63,914 bases of DNA from the NCBI GenBank assembly GCA_020433455.1, contig JAGRCP010000082.1:1-63914 (forward strand). The letters are read 5' to 3'. How positions within the stretch are numbered: the stretch's first letter is position 1; every line of letters begins with the position of its first letter. This document shows positions 55,080 through 63,099 of this stretch, in pieces. Source of the stretch: Caldilineaceae bacterium (GTDB taxonomy: Bacteria > Chloroflexota > Anaerolineae > Caldilineales > Caldilineaceae). Below the pieces are notes generated by a model, which saw nothing but the letters and a program-made list of their open reading frames with translations, was not told the DNA's origin and did no database searches. The position numbers were made by a program, and so were the translations under genes.

Positions 55080-56714
55080 TTACGGAATACAAATGCTGTC
55101 GCCGGGGCGCAGGTAGTAATCCGCCCGCGCGCGGACCCAGGAATTGTTGTCAAGCATGGACTGAGGCGATGCGCCGTAACCCATGCCGATGCCGAAGAGG
55201 GTTTCTCCCGGCTTGACGGTGTGCGTGTTGCGGCAACTGCTGTTGGTGTTGCCCTTGCTCGGACCGTCGGGCTTGCCGCTTTCCGAGTGGCCGATCTGCT
55301 GATTGACGAAGTCGGGCACTTCTACGGTGCCGGGCTTGGACGGAATATTGACCACATAGCACGTGGGCGTGTGGGCCGACCAGCCGTCGCGCGTCTCCTC
55401 GCAGACCCGATAGCTGGAGCCGGGCACGCGATAGTCGTCGAAGGGCAGGCTGAATGCATAGTGGCCCAGGCCGTCGGTGTAGACCGGATCAACCTCGTAG
55501 CCGTTCTTGCTCAACGGTTCCATGGTGATTTCCCAGCCGGGGATTCCGTAATGGCCATTGGCGTCCAGCTTGTAGCCTTCTACCGTAAAGCCCAGAGGAA
55601 CCTGCTTGTTGACGAAGTGGACCTGGGTGCAGTCAGCCGAATTGGATACAACGATGTCGTAGCGGGAGGAAGAGCCCGTGCCCGGCGCCCAACCGGGGCG
55701 ATCTTCTTCTACTACCCGGTACGGTCCCGGGGGCACGTCAAAGCGAACGTATCCGTCGGCATCCGTGTATTCATAGGCTACTTCCGAACCGTCGGCGCGC
55801 AGGACGCTGATTTCCCAGCCGGCCAGCGGCGTAGACGTGGTGTCATAGCTGCCTTCGCCGTTTTCCGGCGCTGCGGGCGGCTCATCTACCTTCCAGACTT
55901 CAATGCAGCTATGGTTGACTGCATTCTTGAAGCGGATGTGGTAGGGCTGATTGTCGCCGTCATCCGCCGCACTCTTGACGGTCAGGCTCTGCTTACCGGT
56001 GGGCGGCATGATGGGAATGTAGCTGAAGTCCGCATCCGAGGGCGGCGCTTCGGTAAACGTCCAGTCGCCGGGCGTCAGGCGCAAAACAACTATGCCGTCG
56101 CCGTCGGCGCCGGTCTTGCCGCTCTTGGTGGCGGCGAAGTAGTTACCCGAGTCGGGCGTGGCCGTGATCTTCCAGCCGTCCAGCAGCTTGTGGGTGGCGT
56201 CGATCTTGGTGACGATGACCTCGACGATTTCACGCAGCTTGAAGCGCACCTGGTAGCATTCGCTGCCGTTGGCTTTCAGCTCTACATCAAATGATTCGGT
56301 ATAGGGCGCAACGGGTTCCCAGTTGCCGGCAAGGCCGCTGTAATCAATCGTAAAGGTCCACGTACCGGGCGTCAGGCCATCATCATCGCTGTTGAAGGTG
56401 GCTACATTGGTGGCATCGCCGTCTTCGTCCAGGTCAGGACCTTTTGCTGCCAGGGCCATGCCGTCGGGACCGGTAGGATAGACCGTCCAGCCTTCTTCCA
56501 GGGGGTCTTCTTTCCAGTCGATGACCGCGACCTCTACGCAGATATTGCTGGGAACGCTGACACCGTCATCAGGCGGCGGGGTGGTCCCCGCGTCGCCGGG
56601 CGGTGCGGCAAAAACGGCTGCTGCCGGAATCAGCATCGCCAGTAAAACGACGAGCGTCAGCATCCAACGACGCTGTCCGGAAAACAGGCTTCCGCCGTTC
56701 ATGTTACGAGACAT
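55080..56714 (-). CDS. Secreted protein with SdrD-like B domains and LysM
   Basis: A 544-residue exported protein. The signal helix (about 18-36) ends AAAVFAAPP. Four or five Cna-B/SdrD-like beta-sandwich units follow, each with a W-E/K-I-T/S strand, an acidic D-x-D-G turn and a PG-x-Y/W-T-F/V strand (for instance GWKITATPDSG, DADGYVRFDVPPGPYRVVEE in two pieces). The C-terminal 48 residues are a LysM domain (HTVKPGETLFGIG ... LRPGDSICIP), which would hold the protein to peptidoglycan or another glycan. Start at 56714 is chosen because AAGGAGAGAG lies just upstream and the signal peptide then has a normal length; the frame is open 141 nt further. Confidence 0.82.
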   Translation of the reverse strand: MSRNMNGGSLFSGQRRWMLTLVVLLAMLIPAAAVFAAPPGDAGTTPPPDDGVSVPSNICVEVAVIDWKEDPLEEGWTVYPTGPDGMALAAKGPDLDEDGDATNVATFNSDDDGLTPGTWTFTIDYSGLAGNWEPVAPYTESFDVELKANGSECYQVRFKLREIVEVIVTKIDATHKLLDGWKITATPDSGNYFAATKSGKTGADGDGIVVLRLTPGDWTFTEAPPSDADFSYIPIMPPTGKQSLTVKSAADDGDNQPYHIRFKNAVNHSCIEVWKVDEPPAAPENGEGSYDTTSTPLAGWEISVLRADGSEVAYEYTDADGYVRFDVPPGPYRVVEEDRPGWAPGTGSSSRYDIVVSNSADCTQVHFVNKQVPLGFTVEGYKLDANGHYGIPGWEITMEPLSKNGYEVDPVYTDGLGHYAFSLPFDDYRVPGSSYRVCEETRDGWSAHTPTCYVVNIPSKPGTVEVPDFVNQQIGHSESGKPDGPSKGNTNSSCRNTHTVKPGETLFGIGMGYGASPQSMLDNNSWVRARADYYLRPGDSICIP

Positions 56715-57660
56715 TCGCTCTCTCCTTTTTTGGAAGGTAAACATGTGCAGAAGAAAAAACAGTTTGAGTATGAGCCGGCAGACGAACCGGCTGCCGTGCT
56801 CTACAGTACAACCCGACTCGGCCCGACGGTGGGCGCCGACGAACCGTGCTCTCAATGGGGCATTTCGTTGTTTGAAATCACATTGTTTTGCGACTCCTTT
56901 CTTCTCTACCGGCCTGTTTTGCCGGTTACCGGATATGCGGGGGAGTGCCAGGAGTGTAGGCGGAGGTCATATGTGCGTTGACAAAGCCGGGCAGGTAGCG
57001 CTTGCCGGGAGAACGAATCAACTGCCGTTCCCGCTTCGTCAATTTGAACCCACACGGACGCAGAAAGCGTCCTGCCTGCCACTGCCCCGAACCGGTTGCA
57101 ACAGCATGCGCCTGAAAACCCGGCGCGCAGGTAACAACGCGAATGATAGTAAGTCCCGACGGAAAGTAAGCCGACAGCTTCCAGCCAAAGTAGAAGGCCC
57201 TGATTTCCGCCGCGGTATTTACGCCATTTTGGACCAGAGACGCGACGCCTGCCGCAAGGCATGTACGCATATCGTGAGAGGCAAACGCGCTCTGATGCCG
57301 CCGAAAACGGCTATGTCTCGTGAGGGGTGCTGACTAAGCTGCCTGGATGGATGCAGCTTATGTTCTATGTGGGGGGGCATCGATAGACGCTATAGAAAGC
57401 GTCTACTGAACATAACAATCATGCCATGGTTTTTCGGCTCTGTCAATCCATAAAATACAAAGGCCGGCGATGATCGGGCGATTAGGCGCGTGTGGGTGCA
57501 CGCTGGGGTGCTCTGCTACTGATTTTACCACATATTCGGGCATAATAGTCAAGCGCCTTTTGCACCCGCCAAATTTTTCTTCTTTAGGCTTAGACGCACG
57601 GGATGGAAAAAGGGCGCGTCTAAATTTGTTGTCAGGGTCTGTTTTGGAAGGTATGTGATT
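56715..57660. other. Long divergent intergenic region
   Basis: A 946-nt stretch between the B-domain/LysM gene and fni. I see no convincing gene. It holds a minus-strand promoter (57418-57446), a small AGACGC/GCGTCT hairpin near the predicted start (57385-57405), and several G/C-rich inverted segments around 57000-57130 that could be a structured leader. No known riboswitch consensus is recognised. Confidence 0.5.
57418..57446 (-). promoter_or_regulatory. Predicted promoter facing the B-domain/LysM gene
   Basis: Minus strand TTGACA (57446-57441), a 17-nt spacer, and CATGAT (57423-57418). The leader to the 56714 start would be about 700 nt. Confidence 0.4.
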
Positions 57661-58701
57661 GTGACCATTGATCAGCGCAAAGTCGATCATATCCGCATCA
57701 ATCTGGAAGAAGATGTGACATTTCCCCGCACGACCACCGGTTTGGAGCGCTTTCGTTTTGAGCATCAGGCCCTGCCTGAACTCCATCTGGATGATATCCG
57801 CACTGATGTAGAACTCTTCGGGCGTCGTCTGAAGACGCCCCTGCTCATCAGCTCCATGACCGGCGGCGCGGAGGAAGCCCGACGCATCAACCATAATTTG
57901 GCTGTCGCGGCCCAGGCTCAGCGAGTGGCCATGGGCGTGGGCAGCCAGCGCGCGGGGCTTGAGCAGGACGCAACCAGCGATACCTTCCGCGTGCGCCATG
58001 TTGCGCCGGATATTCTCCTCATGGCTAATCTGGGGGCGGTGCAGTTCAACTATGGCTATACGGTCGATGAGTGCCGCCGCGCGATGGAGATGATCGAAGC
58101 CGATGCGCTGATTTTGCACCTCAATCCGCTGCAGGAAGCGCTCCAGCCCGAGGGAGACGTTGATTGGCGAAACCTGCTGACGCGCATCGAGGAGGTATGC
58201 ACGCGGCTTGATGCGCCCGTGGTGGTCAAGGAGGTGGGCTGGGGCATCAGCGGGCCGCTTGCCCGTCGCTTGATTGATGCCGGCGTGCAGGCCATTGACG
58301 TGGCCGGCGCGGGCGGCACCTCGTGGAGTCAGGTGGAGATGCACCGCGCGCCGACTGAACGCCTGCGACGTTTGGCCGCTGCATTTGCCGATTGGGGCAT
58401 TCCCACGGCCGAGAGCCTGGCGGCCGTGCGCGCCGTACGCGAGGAAGTAAATCGGCCGGACGTGCGCCTCTTCGCCAGCGGCGGCATTCGCACCGGTCAG
58501 GACATCGCCAAGTGCCTGGCTTTGGGCGCGGATTTGGCGGGTCTGGCATCGCCTTTTCTGCGCGCCGCCGTGGAGTCGGCCGACGCCGTGGCGGAGGAGA
58601 TGGCGCTCCTGACCGACGAGCTGCGCATTGCCATGTTCTGCACCGCGTCGCGCACCCCCGCTGACCTGCGCAGGCCCGGCATCCTGGTCAGCGTGAGTTG
58701 A
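57661..58701 (+). CDS. fni: Isopentenyl-diphosphate delta-isomerase, type 2
   Basis: A 346-residue FMN enzyme interconverting IPP and DMAPP, with NADPH to reduce the flavin. Family features: [15 protein letters not shown] for flavin and substrate, [44 protein letters not shown] and the [20 protein letters not shown] phosphate site (in two pieces). Two GTG starts exist, at 57655 and 57661. The second is used because GGAAGG is 9 nt before it. Co-directional with the polyprenyl synthase, which uses its products. Confidence 0.93.
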   Translation: MTIDQRKVDHIRINLEEDVTFPRTTTGLERFRFEHQALPELHLDDIRTDVELFGRRLKTPLLISSMTGGAEEARRINHNLAVAAQAQRVAMGVGSQRAGLEQDATSDTFRVRHVAPDILLMANLGAVQFNYGYTVDECRRAMEMIEADALILHLNPLQEALQPEGDVDWRNLLTRIEEVCTRLDAPVVVKEVGWGISGPLARRLIDAGVQAIDVAGAGGTSWSQVEMHRAPTERLRRLAAAFADWGIPTAESLAAVRAVREEVNRPDVRLFASGGIRTGQDIAKCLALGADLAGLASPFLRAAVESADAVAEEMALLTDELRIAMFCTASRTPADLRRPGILVSVS

Positions 58702-58775
58702 TTGGTTGATTTGTGACTGGTTGAGGCTTCTCATGTCAACTATATTCAGGACGGGTCACGAATTACGCATTACTC

Positions 58776-58798
58776 ATTCCTGATTTCTCATTTCTCAT
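58776..58798. repeat. ATTTCTCATTTCTCAT repeat fragment
   Basis: Units match the right arm of the 52847-52962 repeat. Preceded at 58753-58775 by TCACGAATTACGCATTAC, the reverse of the GCGTAATG family. Two repeat families thus abut just before the polyprenyl synthase ribosome site. Confidence 0.5.
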
Positions 58799-58815
58799 CA
58801 CCAAAAGGAGTAAGC

Positions 58816-59850
58816 ATGACCAAGGAGACGCTCCAGGCTTTTATTGGAACCTGGCTGCCTCGCCTGGAGGAGGAGATGCGCCGTACGCTGGACTGTTCCG
58901 AGCCGGCGCTGGAGCCGTTCTACGGCATGATGGGCTATCATCTGGGGTGGCGCAACGCGGCGCTGGAGCCGGAACGTCTGCCTGCGGGCAAGCGTCTGCG
59001 CCCCATGCTCTGCCTGCTGGCCTGCGCCGAGGCGGGGGGCGATCCTTTTGACGCGCTGCCGGCCGCCGCGGCCATCGAACTGCTCCACAACTTTTCTCTC
59101 ATCCACGATGACGTAGAAGACGGCGACGAAACCCGCCGCCACCGGGCGACAGTCTGGGCGGTCTGGGGCGTGCCCCAGGCCATCAATGCCGGCGACGGCA
59201 TGTTCGCGCTCTCCTTCCGCGTGCTCCAGCGTCTGCGCGGGATCGGCGTGGATGAGCGCGTCGTGCTGGATGTGTTAGCGCACTTCACCACGACGTGCCT
59301 TGAGCTGACTGAGGGGCAGTACCTGGATATGCGCTTTGAGGCGCGGGATGACGTCACCGTGGAGGAATATTTGCGCATGATCAGCGGCAAGACCGCGGCC
59401 CTCATCGGGGCGGCCTTGGCGATCGGCGCGCGTATCGGCGGCGCCTCGCTTGAGCAGGTGGAAGATCTGCGCCAATTCGGGCGTTCCATCGGGCTGACGT
59501 TTCAGATTCAGGACGATATTTTGGGCATTTGGGGGGATCCGGCGATGACGGGCAAGGCCGCGGGCAACGATATTCTGCGGCGCAAGAAGAGCTTGCCTCT
59601 CCTCTATGCTCTCAATCATCCCCATGCCGGCCCGCACCTGCACGAATTTTTTGTTGAGCCGCCGTCGCCTCAGGACGTGCCGGACGTGATGGCGCTGCTG
59701 GATGAAGCGGGCGCCCGGGCTTATGCTGAAGGCGAGTTGTTGCGCCTGCACGAAGAGGGCGTCATAGCGCTTGCGCGTGGGCTGGGCGATAACGCCCGGC
59801 AATCTGCGCTTTACGGATTGGCCGAAGGCATGTTGCAGCGCGAAGCGTAA
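58816..59850 (+). CDS. Polyprenyl (probably geranylgeranyl) diphosphate synthase
   Basis: A 344-residue trans-prenyltransferase. GKRLRP (58-63) binds IPP. The first Asp-rich motif is DDVED (98-102), and the second is DDILGIWGD (233-241), the longer variant with an insertion seen in some bacterial synthases. F93, five residues before the first motif, is a chain-length gate consistent with a C15-C20 product. With fni upstream it supplies prenyl chains for carotenoids, quinone tails or lipids. AAAGGAG precedes the ATG. Confidence 0.9.
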   Translation: MTKETLQAFIGTWLPRLEEEMRRTLDCSEPALEPFYGMMGYHLGWRNAALEPERLPAGKRLRPMLCLLACAEAGGDPFDALPAAAAIELLHNFSLIHDDVEDGDETRRHRATVWAVWGVPQAINAGDGMFALSFRVLQRLRGIGVDERVVLDVLAHFTTTCLELTEGQYLDMRFEARDDVTVEEYLRMISGKTAALIGAALAIGARIGGASLEQVEDLRQFGRSIGLTFQIQDDILGIWGDPAMTGKAAGNDILRRKKSLPLLYALNHPHAGPHLHEFFVEPPSPQDVPDVMALLDEAGARAYAEGELLRLHEEGVIALARGLGDNARQSALYGLAEGMLQREA

Positions 59851-59856
59851 GCGGGA

Positions 59857-60273
59857 TTATTGACGCCTGTCTTCAGAATTGTCCCTGCCGCTCCCAATTC
59901 CCATTACCCCGGCCAGGCGCGCCAGCTCTACGGCCGGATCGTCACACAGGCCCGAATGGACGGGTGAGGCTTGAATCATGGTGTTGTGGGGCGCGACGAG
60001 CCAGTGAAAGGCTTCGGCTTGACCCAGAGCCCCGATGGGGCCCTCGCCCGCGCAAATGCGGGGGATCAAGTCCAGGTGCGTGCGGATTTGGGCGATCTCT
60101 TCTTCGGTGATGCCGGGGCCCAGGGCGCGCAGACGCATGGGGTCCAACTCGATGCGTGCGTCCAAAAAGCGCCGGGTGCGGCAAAACAAAATCAAGCCCA
60201 CGTTCAGAAACTCTTCGCGTTCCACCCGGGGGACAAGGCGCAGGCAGGCGTAGTCATAGCTGCTCATGGGCAT
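59857..60273 (-). CDS. DUF3037 family protein
   Basis: A 138-residue protein matching the DUF3037 pattern: YDYACLRLVPRVEREEFLNVGL near the start (pieces), then an FLDARIE strand and a helical second half. The frame is open from 60375, but the start at 60273 (or 60267, MSSYDY) fits the family and overlaps the HipA-like gene by 20 nt (or 14). DUF3037 genes often directly follow HipA-like kinase genes. Function unknown; an antitoxin or substrate-recruiting partner is a guess from the pairing. Confidence 0.8.
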   Translation of the reverse strand: MPMSSYDYACLRLVPRVEREEFLNVGLILFCRTRRFLDARIELDPMRLRALGPGITEEEIAQIRTHLDLIPRICAGEGPIGALGQAEAFHWLVAPHNTMIQASPVHSGLCDDPAVELARLAGVMGIGSGRDNSEDRRQ

Positions 60274-61048
60274 GACGCGCCTCCTCCACAAAGGCGTCTG
60301 CGCCGTCGCGCCGCGCGCGCAGATACGCCGCATACGCATTACGCACCTCTGCCGGCGACGCAAATTGGTCCTCATCTTTCAGCCACGCATCCGGCACGTC
60401 CGCGGCGATTGCCGCCAGCACGTCATCGGTGAGCCGGGCGCGTAATGCTCCGTCTACGCCGCTCAGATCAGTCGCCAGGGGCAGCAGTACGTGTTGGCGA
60501 ATAAAGGGGAACGGCGTTGTGCTGCGCGCCATGTAGTCGTCCCAGCCGTGGTGGAAGATGAGGCTGGCGCCGTGATCGATGAGCCAGTGGCGACCCTGGG
60601 CGATGAGCATGTTGACGTTGCGTGCGGTGCGGTCCACGTTGGTGATGTAGGCGTCAAACCAGACGATGGATGAAGCCAGTCGGGCGTCGGGCAGGGGCGG
60701 GGCCATGGGCGTGTAGGCCAATGCGCCGGGCAGATAGCGCATGCCGAAATTGAGCCCCGTACTGGCGCGCAGCAATTCCCGAATCTCCGGATTCGGCTCC
60801 GAGCGGCCCAGCTCCGTTCCCATCTCCAGCAGGACCAGCTCCGGGACGGACAGCCCCAACGCTTGACCGATTCGGCCAGAAATTACTTCAGCGATGAGGG
60901 CCTTGACGCCCTGACCCGCCCCATGAAATTTCATGACGTACAATTGACCGTCATCCGCCTCCACCACGGCGGGCAATGAGCCCCCCTCGCGCAGGGGAAC
61001 GACGTAGCGGACAGCGCGCAGGTGCGGAAGCGACGTCTGGTCACTCAT
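60254..61048 (-). CDS. HipA-like kinase domain protein
   Basis: A 264-residue protein related to HipA kinases (short HipA_2 type). The ATP lysine is K40 in YVMKFHG, a Glu follows in LIAEVISGRI (E54), the catalytic segment is FDAYITNVDRTARNVNM (D139, N144), and the metal motif is IDHG (D158). It lacks the HipA N-terminal domain and no HipB is present. AAGGAGTCTCCC before the ATG at 61048 supports that start; the ATG overlaps the upstream enolase-superfamily gene by 8 nt. Toxin-like phosphorylation of a tRNA synthetase or other target is possible but not shown. Confidence 0.8.
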   Translation of the reverse strand: MSDQTSLPHLRAVRYVVPLREGGSLPAVVEADDGQLYVMKFHGAGQGVKALIAEVISGRIGQALGLSVPELVLLEMGTELGRSEPNPEIRELLRASTGLNFGMRYLPGALAYTPMAPPLPDARLASSIVWFDAYITNVDRTARNVNMLIAQGRHWLIDHGASLIFHHGWDDYMARSTTPFPFIRQHVLLPLATDLSGVDGALRARLTDDVLAAIAADVPDAWLKDEDQFASPAEVRNAYAAYLRARRDGADAFVEEARHAHEQL

Positions 61049-62174
61049 GGGAGACTCCTTGTTCGCGCAGGCGGGCGCGGTCAACGCGGATCGCGGCTGC
61101 GTCCTTCAGCTTTACCCAGCCGTCGATAATGGGAATGGGGCGGTCGATGATGTCCTCCTTGAGTTTGAGAAAAAAACTGATTTCGGCCGGGTGCGTGCTT
61201 TCGGGGCGGGCGGCGAAGAGGGTGGCCTGGGCGGCTCCCAGCCCGGCCGCCGCCTGCGAGCCGACCATGATGCTCTTGCCCGCGGCCACGGCGGCGGCCG
61301 CCATGGCCAGAGAGTCGCTGTAGCCTGTGCGCGGCGTTTTGATATTGAGAATGTCGAATGTGTCCAATGCCAATTCCCGCTGCAAATCCCGGGGCGTAAA
61401 GCAACTGTCGTCGCCGATGATGGGCAAGCGCGACTCCCTGCGCAGGGCGGCCCGGGCATGGACCTGCTCCACCGGCAGCGGTTCTTCACAGTAAAGGAGC
61501 CCCAAATCCTGGAGGATTGCCAATCGGCGGGCCGCATCCCCGGGGGCGAGACACTGGTTGGCGTCGGCATAGAGGGCCAGATCGGACGGCAGTTCCGCCT
61601 GCAAGCGCCGGATGCGACGCAGATCGTCCTCCCAATCCCGCCCCACCTTTACTTTGAAGACGCGCACGCCTTGCTGATAGACGCGCTGGGCTTCGGCCAG
61701 AACGGCGTCCTCCTGGCCTAATCCGAGGATGTAGGATGCTTTGATCCGGTCGCGCGTTGCGCCCATGTGCTCCGCCGGCGTGATGCCGCGACTTTGGGCG
61801 ACGGCGTTGTGCAGCGCAATATCCAGCGCGCCCCGGGCCACGTGGTTATTGGCGATTTCGGCCAGGCGCGGCCGGCCCGCTGCCGGTGATGCGCCCAGAA
61901 GACGCGGGGCCAGCTCCGTGCGGATGATGGCGCAAATGGTCTCGGCGGTTTCGCCGTAAATGGTAGGGCGGGGCGGGGCCTCGGCCATGCCCGTTGCGCC
62001 GTCGCTCAGTTCGACTTCCACCAGAACGTGGCGGGCCTCATTCAGTGCGCTGCTTTTGCCCCAGCGCAGCGCGCCGTACATGGGCAGGCGAAAGACTGTC
62101 GTCTCCACCCGGGCAACGGTGAGCCTGTCGTCATCGGGCAGTTCATGGGGCGGATATAGTGCGGGGGCGATCAT
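61041..62174 (-). CDS. Enolase superfamily (mandelate racemase/muconate lactonizing) enzyme
   Basis: A 377-residue metal enzyme that abstracts a proton next to a carboxylate. The KxK base is in VFKVKVG. Metal ligands are in YADAN, CEEPLP and IGDDS, and the opposite base is in NIKTPRTG. This arrangement fits the muconate lactonizing subgroup, which includes dipeptide epimerases and o-succinylbenzoate synthases. The ATG at 62174 overlaps the upstream stop (ATGA); six more upstream codons are unlikely. It shares an overlapping operon with a kinase-like and a HipA-like gene, an unusual partner set. Confidence 0.88.
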   Translation of the reverse strand: MIAPALYPPHELPDDDRLTVARVETTVFRLPMYGALRWGKSSALNEARHVLVEVELSDGATGMAEAPPRPTIYGETAETICAIIRTELAPRLLGASPAAGRPRLAEIANNHVARGALDIALHNAVAQSRGITPAEHMGATRDRIKASYILGLGQEDAVLAEAQRVYQQGVRVFKVKVGRDWEDDLRRIRRLQAELPSDLALYADANQCLAPGDAARRLAILQDLGLLYCEEPLPVEQVHARAALRRESRLPIIGDDSCFTPRDLQRELALDTFDILNIKTPRTGYSDSLAMAAAAVAAGKSIMVGSQAAAGLGAAQATLFAARPESTHPAEISFFLKLKEDIIDRPIPIIDGWVKLKDAAAIRVDRARLREQGVSHE

Positions 62175-62944
62175 GGCTGATGCACTTTCCACTGCTCCAG
62201 GGCCTGCAGGATGACCTGGGCGGCTTCCGCCGGCGTATGTTGGACCGTGTCGATGATGAGCGCGCGGTCTTTCGCTGCTTCGTTCAGGGCGCAGCGGGTG
62301 GCGCCCGGATCGTAATTGCGTCGTTCGGCGCGCACGATTTCCAGCTTGGCCGGCAGGTTCGTCTGGGCCTGGGGATCGTCTGCCACCATCTGCTCCACCT
62401 TGTACGCTTCTTCCGGCGTGAAGAGATCGTGGGTTTCCGCAGGGCGAAAAGCTGTACCGCTACGCCGGAGCGCGATTTGATCAAACGCATCCCCGCGCCC
62501 CATAAGGCGCATGACCCGCACCCAGTCCGGCGCATCCAGCATCACGAAGCAGGCCCGGGGCAGGAGATTGGCTGCGTGACGCACTTCGTTTGCGCCGCGC
62601 AGGCCATCGAAGACGAGGAGGCCCGGGTCGTCCTCCTCCACAGTCAAACGGCTGAGGGCGTAGGCCATGCCGCCGGGATATTGTTCCCGGTAGCGGCGGG
62701 TGTAGGCGAATCGTTCGCTGCGGTCCGTTACGGGCGTAACCGGACTGCCGTCCGCCTCCTGTAGCGTGCTGATAATGAGTTGGTCCGTCAGGGCTCTGCG
62801 ATTGGGCAGCAGGCGCAGAGTTGGCTCCCGGGCGCGCAGCTCATCAATGGTTGTGCTCTTGCCCACGCCGGTGACGCCCACAAAGATCAACAGGGGTTGG
62901 GCGGTTAACGGCTGGGCGGGAAGAGATGCGGACGAATAAGGCAT
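62171..62944 (-). CDS. P-loop NTPase, kinase-like, unknown substrate
   Basis: A 257-residue protein. Walker A is GVTGVGKST (23-31) after a FV strand. A LLVFDGLRGANE segment resembles the Walker B/acceptor region of small-molecule kinases, and RRSGTAFRP could be a lid. The overall size and layout resemble nucleoside or sugar kinases or AAA-type single-domain NTPases, and I cannot choose. Start at 62944 (MPYSS) is preferred over 63016 because the extra residues are Pro-rich and hit a repeat hairpin zone; ribosome site weak. First gene of the four-gene overlapping operon. Confidence 0.72.
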   Translation of the reverse strand: MPYSSASLPAQPLTAQPLLIFVGVTGVGKSTTIDELRAREPTLRLLPNRRALTDQLIISTLQEADGSPVTPVTDRSERFAYTRRYREQYPGGMAYALSRLTVEEDDPGLLVFDGLRGANEVRHAANLLPRACFVMLDAPDWVRVMRLMGRGDAFDQIALRRSGTAFRPAETHDLFTPEEAYKVEQMVADDPQAQTNLPAKLEIVRAERRNYDPGATRCALNEAAKDRALIIDTVQHTPAEAAQVILQALEQWKVHQP

Positions 62945-63016
62945 GTTTGGCGTTTGTGTGGGTGGCGGTCGGATACGTGATCCGTGAATAGGTGATGGCT
63001 CGCTCCGGCCGGACAA

Positions 63017-63051
63017 GAGAAACCGGGCTCCTGCCGGACGCCCGGTTTCTC
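63017..63051. repeat. GAGAAACCGGGC inverted repeat
   Basis: Perfect 12-bp arms 63017-63028 and 63040-63051 with an 11-nt loop, then GATCTTGTTTTTG. The AGAAACCGGG core is like palindromic repeats common in cyanobacteria. Situated between the fasciclin stop and the kinase-like gene; it may terminate on the plus strand only. Confidence 0.6.
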
Positions 63052-63099
63052 GATCTTGTTTTTGTTAGCCAGGTACTCGGAATGGCAAAGAACAGAACG

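Noticed and set aside
55044-56294. 416-residue plus-strand frame opposite the B-domain/LysM gene
   Set aside because: The minus strand shows clear B-domain and LysM motifs with a ribosome site; the plus frame has none.
56906-57270. Two overlapping short frames of 114-118 residues in the long gap
   Set aside because: No ribosome site, no recognisable domain, and the two frames compete on the same strand; left as intergenic.
57403-58734. 443-residue minus-strand frame opposite fni
   Set aside because: Antisense shadow of a type 2 IPP isomerase with intact motifs.
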